Below are positions 21,896 to 32,468 of a stretch of DNA of 64,000 bases, one piece after another. Numbering within the stretch: the first letter of the stretch is position 1; each line of letters begins with the position of its first letter. The position numbers were made by a program, and so were the translations under genes. Location of the stretch: contig JAKSYS010000144.1 of NCBI GenBank assembly GCA_022925895.1, positions 1 to 64,000 of the forward strand, in the 5' to 3' direction. The notes beneath the pieces were generated by a model. It worked only from the letters and a program-made list of their open reading frames with translations, was not told where the DNA came from and searched no databases. The stretch comes from Fragilaria crotonensis (Eukaryota > Bacillariophyta > Fragilariophyceae > Fragilariales > Fragilariaceae).

Positions 21896-22378
21896 CAGTT
21901 CACTACCGTATATAAAATACACCGAAAAGTGTAATACTGAACGGTGTGATGTACAATGTTGTCTGAAACGTGGATTTTGTGGACCAGTATGATAGCGCAT
22001 ACAAAAACATACAAGTACCTGGTACATTGTACCTGGAATGCAACATACAGAAGCGTTCGGATACCAAAAGGTAGGGGTTCAACTTGTTTTTACCCAGGCG
22101 CAGTCTGTGCCTACACTTCAATAGACAATGCGATTGGATGGATCGGCGAAGTTTAGATGCAGCTTGCCAAGCTGGAGTATCAGGCAGGGCAAACTAGTGA
22201 GGTTCTTAATATCTTGGGTGTAGTTGAGGTGAAGGGATGGGGCAAGGTATGCGAGGTCGAATGGAAGTGTAAGTCCGTATCGAGGCTTCAAACAATCACT
22301 AGGTCGGACTTCGGTTGGATCTGATCAAGCAGTGTCGCACGCCAAAGCGAAGAGGCCTCTGAACTCGACTTCCCGTAG
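21896..22378. other. intergenic
   Basis: Nothing recognisable apart from short GTAC palindromes near 22012-22035. The TSTSTS/YKYKYK frames over the microsatellite are artefacts of the repeat. Confidence 0.5.
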
Positions 22379-22786
22379 ATGGATTGCAGACGGAGGACTG
22401 AAAGCAGTTCCTGGAATAATGGAGCGTTTCCAGGTGTCAAGTCAGCTTCGTCCAAAATGGGAAAGAGTCACTCCGAATTTGGGAAGTATCTGGATTCTCT
22501 CCCAGAAGCGCGCATCTTCGGAGTGGCTCAACACGAAGGGTGGTCTGCAGAAGATGTCAGAGTTCGCCAATATGCGCTTTCAGAAGATATGCATTGTTAG
22601 GTTTATCTACATATGGCGATGGAGCAGTACCTCGAAGCTTTGAAGGCTATCAAGCCCTCCCTCGCGTATTGTCCCTTTGGTTCGAGTACACATTGGTTGA
22701 GAGACGAGTATCTTGAAGAGGGGAAGCCAAACAAAATAGCGGTGACACGCCACTACAACCATCGTAGGGTCAAGTACACACTATGA
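22379..22786 (+). pseudogene. possible gene remnant with an in-frame TAG
   Basis: One frame reads protein-like sequence (SEFGKYLDSLPEARIFGVAQ, HEGWSAEDVRVRQYALSEDM) to a TAG at 22598-22600 and then continues in the same frame from ATG 22613 (AMEQYLEALKAIKPSLAYCP, FGSSTHWLRDEYLEEGKPNK) to a TGA at 22784. Composition suggests a former coding region. The family is not recognised. It could be a decayed duplicate, a fragment of a mobile element, or a gene with an undetected intron around the TAG. Confidence 0.35.
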
Positions 22787-22903
22787 TCTCTGAGGCGACG
22801 TGTCACGAAAATCTAGTTCAGCTTTACATAGGGTGGATGCCGTGGATCTAAAATCATGCCTTTCCTATAGTGAAGCTCGTGCGTATTATCTTTTTGATTG
22901 GGT

Positions 22904-24004
22904 TTACCTTTCATCCCATGATTTCTCAAGTTCCAAGACTTCTGGAGGCTTCCTAAATTCATTGTTCAATGCCATGGCAGCAAACAAAGCCCCAACCAGC
23001 CCAAAATATCCACCTGTGAGTGCAGCGCGTTGCGCGAGACTAATGTTGTAGTAATTCCTGGGAGTGGCGTTGGGATTGGAAAAGCGTTGATACGTCTGCC
23101 AACCACCAGCGATCATCACAAGAAAAATGATGGGATTATGGATTGTGCCGTTGTAAATCAACATTCCACCAAGACCCAAGCCCACGACACCCGCATAGGG
23201 TGATAGAGCACCAGTAATTCTTCCGCCGTCTAACATGGTGTGAGCTCTGGCGAGTCCGCTAATGTACTCAATACCTGGCAACGAAATTCACTTACCCATC
23301 ATTCCAATCGGAAGGAGGTTGAGAAGATTAATAAAGTAACCAAAATCAGCCAGAGCATACAACAGCTGAGAGTCCATAGCACGCGCTCCCAAAGAACAGC
23401 CCAGTGCACCGATGGAGCCAAGAATAGGTCCTCCAAGTCCAACTAAAGCATCCTCCCAGGCATCTTCAGGACGACGTTTCATTGCGACGGTAGCGCCCAT
23501 GAAGGGGACAAACACCATTGGAGAAAACGGTATGCCTCTATAGTGCATGACGAGGGCGTGGCCACTTTCATGCATCAACGTCAAACCAACTATCCCTGCT
23601 GCATAGGGGAGTCCAAAGAACATGCTGTATGTTCCGATGGTGACAAACATGGAACCCAAGGTCGCGAGCTTTCCCAACTGGAGCGCACCGAGAATGTACT
23701 TTCCTTTCCCCAACAACAGCAGGCCACCAGATCCAGCGACTGCAAGTCGCTGGAATATTCGGTTATTGGGAGGCGGATTACGGCCACCACCGCCGCCTAG
23801 CGATGAAAAGTGCGAGACAGCGCCAAGGTGGTGGAGGCAAGGAAGAGATTGGCCGTGACTTTGCAGGACCGGCCGTCGGGCATAATGCAGGATTGAAGTT
23901 CTGGGAAACACTGATGAACTGAGTCTGCTTGATCGTAGCAGTGTAGCGTGGCTTGCCCTCATCGTCATCGATGATAAAGCGCATGATCCGATCCTAAAGA
24001 TCAT
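22904..24004 (-). CDS. M50-family zinc metalloprotease (site-2 protease-like)
   Basis: Intramembrane metalloprotease. Exons 24004-23296 and 23229-22904, 344 residues. The 66 bp intron (23230-23295) has a strong GTAAGT donor and a TTAG acceptor, and splicing restores NLLPIGMMDGGRI, the second metal-binding (DG) motif. The first motif HESGH is at about 145-149 in a hydrophobic helix, as expected for M50. The Ser/Arg-rich first 70 residues look like an organelle presequence; there is no clear Ala-Phe plastid cleavage site, so mitochondrion or plastid are both possible. The frame track extends to an upstream GTG; the ATG at 24004 is used. Regulated proteolysis of a membrane protein is the likely role; the substrate is unknown. 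Confidence 0.82.
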
Positions 24005-25390
24005 CTTGTTCACTTCTTACTGTGTTTTTTTTACACTCCTTTGCTCAGGAAGTATGGACCAGCCGTACGATCTACTATAAAATCATTGCCGCACTATGCA
24101 TACACCATTTTTATGTATGTTACTGATACAAACTACTACTGTAACAACACCTGGTTAGAAAACCAGGATGACCAGAAAACGAGTACTAGATATCTACGTA
24201 TTATACAGTACAAGTACTTGAGTATGAGGTATGAGAAAAGTGGCTTGATGATTCGATTCACACGTGCAACACTACCATACACGAGTAGCAAACACGTAAC
24301 CTTATGCTTAAGGTTGGCAAAGGCGTCTACTTGAGGGTAGTATGGACGGACAGGCCATGTGATCGGTTTTTGTGGATAGTATTGTAGCCTCATCAACAAG
24401 CCACGTTGACGCATGCTTTGCATTCAATCCAGCATCTAATGTCTCCTCAAAATTGTTCTGCTTATGTTCTAAAGGGCAATGATGCCCAATATGGCCTTAA
24501 GATTGCCCATCCTCACGCGTCAATTGGGGCAGTGATCGGACCAGTGCCGCTTCTGCATTGTGTTTGGTCGTGAGACGAAGGTGGGGTCCAAACGCAAGTC
24601 CGCAACCACAGTTCAAGGATGGAGTGCCCCATTCTGATATGATTATAATGAGAAACATCTTCATGTTCAGCATCCATCTCACTTGGACCTGTACACCAAT
24701 GTTGCTCTTGATTCCATTTCCAAGTGTGAAGCATCCTTAATGAGGCCCCGACAGGAGGTGTAGTATTCAAAAATTGAATCAAATCACACTTTGCATCTGA
24801 ACAGAGCAACTGAAAGTCTTTGTTATTGACAAAGGCAGCATTGCTGTGGAATCAATCATGGGTGAAATGATGTTTAATCATTAAGATCATGTCAACAGTA
24901 ATGAAGACGCACGTTGATCATGCTGCTACTATGGAGAAGCAGGATCATGCATTTGGTAGTCAACAAGCTGAGCTTCATGCCCTGCAAAGTCAATGTACTG
25001 TGCCATAAGATTGAGTGCTTTAGCTGTTTAAGTGAGCATACAATTCTTCAGATGATGAGGATGCTGAGGATTATTCCTACTATTCAGTGACAATTCCACT
25101 GACCAAAACCACATGTTTTGGGCTTGATGCTGGTTGTTTGTTACATGTTCTGTGGAATCCTTTTTTATGGCATCCAACATCATTGGATTGTTAACATTGG
25201 TGTGACAGGTCAGCTCAAGATCCATCATCTCATGTTGTCTGCAGCCATAGTGCTGTTGCTTTACTGAACGTTCATTAATTTCTCTGTGGATGGGCAACCT
25301 GGGTTGACGCATTGATAGAAAAGCTTGGAAAATGAGCAGAAGCATCTTTAGCGTGACATTTCCCTCATATATGTTCTGCTTGCAACCAAA
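24005..25390. other. gene-poor stretch, probably decayed repeats
   Basis: No host gene recognised. From about 24420 the base composition changes to AT-richer, GTAC-poor DNA that runs up to the transposase-like remnant at 25391-25834, so this may be the rest of a degraded transposon. No terminal repeats could be identified by eye. Confidence 0.45.
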
Positions 25391-25834
25391 TTGATGATAT
25401 CACTATATACAGTGATCATGGTAACAATCCAGGTGCAGATCCCAATGCTCCTCTCCCTCCAGAGCCGCTACCAGCCACACGACAAGCTTGTCAAACTCTC
25501 TGCCACTAACTTTATTTGCATGATTCATCAGCATGCCTTCCAATTGGAGCACCGTTGCAACATCATCGCCAACGAGCAAAAAAATCTTCTCTATGTCTAC
25601 CAATCGGAAACTTTCTTGAAGGAAGGGATTGATTTTATGTCTAGCCAATCACGCTTCAAGGATGGTTGGAGTTTACTTGCTTGGTTGCCGGTTGCCAAAC
25701 CTGATGGAGTAGCAACCCTATTCCCTGGAACGAGTACGGTAGAGTCTGACTTCTCCACAGGGTTGTCGGATTTTGGATTAGAAGGAGTTCTGCAAACCAA
25801 GCAATTTCTCTTTATTGAGCAATATGAGCCATGA
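25391..25834 (+). pseudogene. 3' fragment of a transposase-like gene
   Basis: 147-residue frame with no convincing N-terminus. The last third (VATLFPGTSTVESDFSTG, then LSDFGLEGVLQTKQF) resembles the conserved C-terminal end of hAT-like transposases and related proteins found in oomycetes and diatoms, where a TVESDFS motif is followed by an SLEGxxxxKQ helix. Only this end is present. Judged by pattern only, so the family assignment is tentative. Confidence 0.4.
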
Positions 25835-26296
25835 TACTAGAGTCCACTTAAAATTAGAAATTAGCTAGTGACGCCATTCCAACCTTAATATTGCACCTAC
25901 TCCCATTCAACCATCGTACAAGTAACACGTAATACTCATAGCTGCCTATTTTATGCCTACCGTTATCCTGATCAAGCGCCTACAGTATGCTAACATAGAG
26001 GTATTTTAAGCGCCCGCCCATAATTATGACAACAGCCCCGTTCGTACTTCATTTTCGGAGTACTCTACTCTCAAGCAGTCATAGTACCGGTTCAAATGTC
26101 TCTGAATCATGAATCATTACTCTGATTAGACTCGTCATCTTCTCGTGTTGAGAGAGAAGAATAAGCACAAATCCAGTTTTTCATGCACCTACTCTCTACC
26201 ACACGAGGACGGGTATAACGCACCACGGTGGAGATTGACGGCAGATGTCAGGTCCGATGCCATTACTTGGGTAGCTAACCAGGGTTGCCGATCAAC
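25835..26296. other. intergenic
   Basis: Nothing recognisable. It is the 3' flank of the FKBP gene. Confidence 0.5.
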
Positions 26297-27025
26297 CTAC
26301 AATTTCTCTCCCCTCAGAAAGCCTCCCTTCCCATCTGCCTTGTCGACACGAATCAATTTGATGTTGAACAAAAGGGTGCGGTCCAAACGTGGATTTTCTA
26401 ACACAAAATTGAGAGCCCTCTGGCCTGAAAATGTCGCAGGTTTTGGACCGACAACTTCGTGCAACAGGTCACGGGGCGGATACGAGAGGTTCTTTTCAAA
26501 TGGAACCACGACTTGCCGAACGCCTCCAGGCTTCATGGTCAGGAGGGCCTCTTCGACCGCCTGGATCATGGCGCCGGATCCTATAATCGTGCGACTGAAG
26601 TCCAAATCTTTATCAAAGGCTCCACCAACAGGACCACCCTTGGCTTGAAAGGGACGTCCAAAGTAACCAATGGTATATCCCGACCAATCAAATACAACGC
26701 GATCCCCTTTGGCGGGGGTTACTGTCCCCGAACCGGTCGACACATCGCGATACCTCCATCCCGACGGTGTTTCGATGAAATCTTCGTATTCTTGAACGAA
26801 TTTTGGTGTTGCAATGGGTTCAGCGCGGGCCAGAGAAGGGAAGAGGAAGGAAGCAAAAAACGTGGTTCCAAGGAGAGCTCTCCTAGTTTTGTCACCATTA
26901 CTTTTAGTAGCACAAGCCTGGTGCGATTCCGTTGTAGAGGTCGCCGTCGAAATGGAACTGGGAACAATCTGACTGAACCCATGGCATAACGACACGAAAA
27001 GTGAAAAGTGCAATAAGAGATGCAT
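26297..27025 (-). CDS. FKBP-type peptidyl-prolyl isomerase of the thylakoid lumen
   Basis: 242 residues in one exon. Residues 1-16 form a signal peptide ending SLCHG before FSQIVP (plastid Phe step); residues 17-45 are a Ser/Thr-rich transit part. A second targeting signal has twin arginines at 48-49 (KTRRALLG), a hydrophobic core and an ARA cleavage site before EP at about 68, the mark of Tat-dependent import into the thylakoid lumen. The mature part has the FKBP fold with DRVVFDWSGYTI, IIGSGAMIQAVEEALLTMKP and GGVRQVVVP, as in plant lumenal FKBPs. Expected to help fold or assemble photosynthetic lumen proteins. ATG at 27025. Confidence 0.88.
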   Translation of the reverse strand: MHLLLHFSLFVSLCHGFSQIVPSSISTATSTTESHQACATKSNGDKTRRALLGTTFFASFLFPSLARAEPIATPKFVQEYEDFIETPSGWRYRDVSTGSGTVTPAKGDRVVFDWSGYTIGYFGRPFQAKGGPVGGAFDKDLDFSRTIIGSGAMIQAVEEALLTMKPGGVRQVVVPFEKNLSYPPRDLLHEVVGPKPATFSGQRALNFVLENPRLDRTLLFNIKLIRVDKADGKGGFLRGEKL

Positions 27026-27489
27026 TACTGTGTATGGCTAGTCCAGGATGAAGATGGAGTTGTCCTGTTGCCTACTGAGCCGAGTGCCTTTTCTGAGGTA
27101 GAACTGTTGTAAAGATGATCGAAACGATATGATCGCATCGCAACGATATCATCGCATCACCAACATCCAGCATCCGCTCACAGGCCACACATCACCTACG
27201 TACTCAATTTCTTCGAATCGTACAGTACTACTGTGGCGAGTACGCAACCACTGCGGTAGTAGCAGTACAAGTTACTGCTGTACCAGAGTCGAAGTACTGG
27301 CTACAAGTACATAAGCACCACACTTCTTGCGGCTACTGATACCGACTACTGACTCCTGCTTGCTGCTGTACATAGTGCCATACAATCGGTGGTATTGTAG
27401 GGCAAGTGTGCAAGTACTTACAGTACTTGCTTTACTTCTGCGGCGCCTACTTGTACCGTAAACCATAACTCCCGACTACGCGGAGTACT
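27026..27489. other. intergenic, GTAC-rich; ends in the Copia target duplication
   Basis: Promoter side of the FKBP gene. GTAC palindromes are frequent from 27195 to 27490 (agtact, gtac, cagtac). Bases 27485-27489 are GTACT, one copy of the Copia target-site duplication. No gene recognised. Confidence 0.6.
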
Positions 27490-27527
27490 TGTCACTACGT
27501 ATGAAGTTAATCAATAAGAGCAGCTTA
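27490..27527 (-). repeat. Copia LTR, left copy, outer part
   Basis: First 38 bases of the 138 bp LTR (starting TGTCACTACG on the plus strand), cut off at the TTA used as target by the nested transposons. The rest continues at 35795. Confidence 0.92.
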
Positions 27528-30500
27528 GCCCCAGACACAAAATTTTAAGGACAAAAAAGAGGACAAAATTTGGCGATACTCGCTAACTTCCTATTTCTGA
27601 AACAATGAGAAACGAAGGCGTACAGTTTGTTCGTGAAGGCATAAGCTTCCTAAATCTGTCCCGCTTTTGTTGTTCGGGCCAAAATTGATGGAGTTACGGT
27701 GATTGCAAAACGAGGTAGTTTTCGCTGTGGAATAGCAACTTTTGTCCTACCCAGATCTCGGCATAAGGACAAATTCCACAAAAAATCCTCGTGCAAAATT
27801 CAATTTCTAATTTTTCACATGTTGAATTCTCTTGTTAAACCTATCGTCCAACATGACCATGGGCGCTTTCTCTGAATTTAGCGGCTACCCCACTGTTTTT
27901 CATAGCTGACAACTCTGTCTTGTCCATCTTAATGGTACAGTAATCACGCTAGTTGATAATCGCCTTCGAATTGCAGGACGTTCACTTCCTTCATTGTCGT
28001 CATCACCGGTGAATGCATCGTCGCTTTCTTCAGGCACCTCGACATCCACCTGCTGGGCTGAGTAGTAGTCTTCGTCATCCTGCTGTGACTGGGAGTCATT
28101 ATGCTGATCAGCAGCAACGCTTGCACCAACAGCAGGTGGCAACAGGTCACCAACAGGTGCAGCATCTGGATCAGCACGAACCGCCTGATCCGGATCTGCA
28201 TCTGGATCATCACCCACAGCAGGGTGACGAGGTGGCAAAGGATGCCGGTTGCTGTGCCCGCGCACTGTAACATTCAGTTGCTGTGCCTGAACACAGCAGG
28301 GGTCGAATAATTCGTGAGAGGTGTGAAAAAGTTCAAAGCAACTGAGATCGTTGTACCTCCTGACTTTGCACAGTGCGACTTCACAAACGGCACAGTACCA
28401 TGTCGTCTTCCTTCCGTGTCTGCTGTGTTGCCCTCCTCTGGAGTGATCCAATCGACAGCACCAAACACAACTTGATTGTCTCCGCACCGAACAAGGATAG
28501 TGAACAATTCTTCGGTTCATTCGCTTAGCAATAAGCTCTGGCATCGAGAAGTAGGCGTCGCGTTTATTGTAGGCAATCGACACCATTTCTGAAGCGTTGT
28601 TCCTTGTCTGTCTCGTCCGTTGCGTTTCGACTTCACCATCGTCATCACTTGTTCCGGGCATCACGACGACTTCATCATCTTCGTCGCTGCTGCTCGATTG
28701 GTACATAATTGGGGGCACAACGTCAACTCGCAGATCATCCGCAAGCATGTGGCAAAATTGACGAAAAGGAGGTAGTCGTGCACGTGTTTTCTGGAACTCT
28801 TTGAAGGACCGGCATTCTGCACTGGCAAGGAAAGCTGCTGTTCGGCTTAGGTTGAACGAATGATATGCATTATACACCGTCGACATTACTAAGCGCAACC
28901 AAATGGCGCCAATCGGTCCAAGATGCGCATGGATGGACTTGGTGTTTTTCTGAAAGCGGCTGTAGACATCGATTGGTCCCTTTCCCCTGTTCCATGTTGC
29001 TACCACCTCGGGTAGAAGATGTCTTCCTGCAGGAAGCGGACGCCCTCGCTCCAAAATCATTCTCGACATTTCTTTCCAAAGGCACAGTGTTGTATGTACA
29101 CTGTGCCTATCAACAGCATGGGACCCTGCTTCAATTTCCAGCGTTGCTGGGAGAATTCCATCAACAACCCAACCAAGATGTTGGCGCCCCAAATCGCCGA
29201 TTGCCGACAGGTACTGCTGTCGGATTAAGTTGGTCACCCGAACATGAACAACTCTGATGATTTTTCTTAGTGACGCCACGACATACAAAGCATCATCCAA
29301 AGACCCTGAAGCCATTCCATGCAGTAGTTGACATCGATACGATGCATCTGGGATGGACCTGTGGAAAGACAGTGGATCCCGCTCTGCCTCAATTTCTTGG
29401 TATTCCCCATACAGTCTTGCCAATTCCACCTCTGCAGACAATGTGGCGTCGGAACACTTCGACTTCATTTCCACCAAAGCGACAAAGTGCTGCCTCCCTC
29501 CAGGCGATTCGAGGGTAACTCCAGCTATTGCGTCGGGCGAGAATGCAGCGTTGTTGTCATCCTTATGGCACAGCAGACCAAACTCGTGCAGACTCTCAAT
29601 GTCAACCCGACGACCAAGTACCGTTGTTGCCTCTGCACTTTTCTGTAACACAAAGGCCGGTAGGTTAGCAAAAATGAACGGTTCATTGAGGGTACCTTCG
29701 CGACAAGCCTTTGACTTAAATGGAGGCATGAACCATGACTTGAAAAGTACGCTCAAGATCGTTGGCTGCGCTGGTGTTGCGCGTTGTTCCCGAGGCAGCC
29801 ACGACAGAATTCTTTGAATTAGAGTTGCCTTCGTTCCAGAAACTGGGAGACTTTTTCCTCGGCAAATGATTCGGAGTTCAGGCAGAGTCCTTGGTTGTAA
29901 CATTTCTATTCCATAAGACTCGTCATCTACTTCAACTGGCAGCTCTCGTTCGTTACTTCTTTGTAAGCCAAGAATATTTATCACGGCATCCTCGTTTTCA
30001 TCGAGTCCAATGCTTCTGGAACTAAGCATCTTCCACACACTGTAGGCACCAGTTCCGGTGATGCAAAACTTTCTCAAGAGGAACCATTCGGGTGTTCTTT
30101 GTGTCTCGGTCAGAATTCTGACCGAGGAAGTTATGTATGGAATAACAATGTCGCTTGGATTGACGTACCGAATCCTAGAACACTCCCCATTTCGGGTGAT
30201 GAGGGTATATCGACCCGGGCCTATGTTTGGATCAGTTGTGTGCATGAGCACAACACGACCCAACCCACTCCTGTTGGCTAGGGCATATTGCTTCTGTTGT
30301 CCAGTACCCTTTACAGCCCAATACGCAGCCATGGTTCCCTTCTCAGTGATGAGACGACGTGTTCGGCCGGGATTTTGGTCGAAAGTAAATGGGAACGACT
30401 TCATGCGTTGAGACGTGCCAACAAGCACAGCACCTTTCCCAATCGCGAACGTGTTGACCGCGCCTTCGATGCCACCGTATCCTCGGTCCCAAAAGAACTT

Positions 30501-32080
30501 CGTTCTATTCAAACGAATCTGGGACTCAATGGAAGCGCCAGACAGCGAGAGAAGAAGGATCTTGACGCAATCAATGGTGGACTCGTTGCGAGCTGCAACA
30601 TGTCCCCCACAGTACAAGGAGGTGCAATTCGACACAGCACCGTGGTGGATGACACCCAAACCCTTGTTTGGGTTGTTGATTTGGGAGTAACCCTCCAGGA
30701 CCACCTTTCTTGATCGAAGACGCAGGAGATCGTCGTCAAGGCCAACGTCAGTCGTACCGGGTATAAATGCGAGTTCGGAACAAATTCGACGAACCAGTGC
30801 CATGGCAGTTGCCAACTCCCTGTTGTGGGTCATGGGTGGCTGCCATACTCCGGTTGTTGCAGCGTATTTGGATGCATAACCACATAAAACTGACGTGGTC
30901 CGAACATTGCTGTTGGCGTTCAGGCATTGCAGTATCTGTTGGTACCTTGCAAGGGTCATGCCAATAGCCTTTGCCGAAGGGAAGTTTGACGTGTTGTCTT
31001 CATGAAAGTACATTTTAGGTGACACCTAAAGATGAGGCGGAGCAAAGGAGTTAGAAGGATGATGAACAACAAGACAAGAAGAGCAAGAGAGGTTCAATGT
31101 TGTAGTAGCGTGATGTGATCCTCGTACCTTATAAAACGAAAGCATCAATTCTACGCGAATGAAAGACAGTATTTCGGCGCTTGTGACAGGATTGCTACTA
31201 CTCATGTTGTTGTTGATGAATGCCTTCATGTATCCCAGGAGATGGGGATCCATAAATGCCTTCAGAAAATCACCTGGCGGAACCTTACTCATGTCGCGAT
31301 GACGCTTACCAAAGAGCTTTCTTTTGATCTTGTCCAGGACCGCCGGAACCTCTTCGCGAGCTCTAGCAAGCAAGCGATGGTCCACACCATCAATAGAGAT
31401 GACAACATTGGGAGCTAGTGCATCACCAATGAGATACGTCCAGCCATGACTTGCATCGCTCCCATTCCTCTGTTGCAACAGTGTTGGAAAGTCTTCGTTG
31501 TCAGCATCACTTTCATCCTCCTTGTCGTTGTCGTTGTCACTAACGTATGCGCTTAATTCAAAAAGGGAATCCATCATGTTGTCGTCAACATCGCCCCCAA
31601 CTCCACCAAGATCATCATTGTCATCGTTACACTCTTCCTCATCCTCCATTGTGCTCCCACCATACAAATTTCTGATCAATTGTATGGACGGATATGAAGA
31701 ACAAGTCGTGATACGTTTTTTTGTGTCGTGTTTATCGCTAAAAATTGACACGACGAGGATGCAATCCAACTGGAAGAACGTTGGGACCCGTGTGTGTTCG
31801 TCAAATCCCGTTTGCTCCTGCATCAACCCTGGTACCCCGGAGGTACTATTGGTGCATTCAGGGCAATCCGTGACATACAGCGACTAAGCTCGTAGCATTC
31901 AGGCGGTGAGATCGATGTTAACAAGGTACTTGCCGTGTTAAATTTCATCAACCCGTGGTTATAAGGTTACTTTTTGTCCTCTCAAATTCGATGCTGGCTT
32001 TTTGAGAGGACAAAAGTTGAATCGTGTTTTCAATCTTTTTTTGCTTTGTGTCCTACCGGAGAGGACAGAAATGTCTGGGG
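27528..32080 (-). mobile_element. piggyBac-like DNA transposon carrying a SAP/YqaJ nuclease module
   Basis: Nested in the Copia LTR. Ends read CCCCAGACA inward on both sides (27529-27537 and complement 32072-32080), flanked by TTAG on the left and TTA(G) on the right when the adjacent Harbinger element is removed, so the duplication is TTAG or TTA with one asymmetric end base. CCC-starting termini and a TTA-type 4 bp target recall piggyBac (TTAA). Subterminal DNA has several GAGGACAAAA-like motifs on both sides, probable transposase sites. One spliced gene fills the element. Confidence 0.85.
27900..31649 (-). CDS. piggyBac-like transposase with SAP and YqaJ nuclease domains inserted in its DDE core
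   Basis: Exons 31649-31128 and 31025-27900, about 1215 residues; the 102 bp intron (31026-31127, GTACGA..CTTTAG, phase 0) joins LMLSFYK to VSPKMYFHED. After an acidic tail (1-60) comes a piggyBac core: first acidic cluster GLDDD near 271-273, second Asp near 354 in FFWDRGYGG, and RVVLMHTTD. Then, where piggyBac would go on directly, lies a YqaJ/lambda-exonuclease-like module (about 486-800: WFLLRKFCITGTGAYSVW; Glu622; SPD with Asp672; VEMK with Glu693 and Lys695) containing a SAP DNA-binding motif (554-586). The piggyBac core resumes at NRGKGPIDVYSRF (third Asp near 860) and STVYNAYHSF. A cysteine/histidine cross-brace zinc finger (about 1027-1078) matches the piggyBac C-terminus. The second exon is unbroken. 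Residue roles are inferred from motifs. Confidence 0.85.
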
Positions 32081-32468
32081 TTAGAGCATCCCCACTCCCC
32101 ACCGCTGGAGCGAAATCTGAGATATGACCCGATAGGACCATTTGCGTCGACAATTTTGTCCAAAATGCATGGCACCGCTTGGGCTCGATACCTCAGATTT
32201 CGCGCCCGAGGGGCTCGAAATCTGAATTGGGGCTCGAGAATAGAACCAAATTGCTGAATTCTCGAGCCGGGTCCAGATTCTCGCGCCCCTCGTTTTGTCC
32301 TATTCGACCCATTCGAATAAAAAATTAACCAATAGAATGTTATCACGGACGCTGTTTGAAGAGACCGTGACTGATGTCATTTTGCCCGTGATCGGAATGT
32401 ATCATGTATCATGTATGAACATTCTCATGTATCATGTATAATAACAATAGAATTTTGACTTCCAAAAA

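Noticed and set aside
21802-22027. Frames encoding TSTSTS, CTCTCT or YKYKYK
   Set aside because: Translation of the six-base microsatellite; no gene structure around them.
27900-31025. YqaJ-type nuclease as sign of an integrated phage or giant virus
   Set aside because: It is part of a spliced transposase between transposon ends with target duplications; nothing else viral is nearby.
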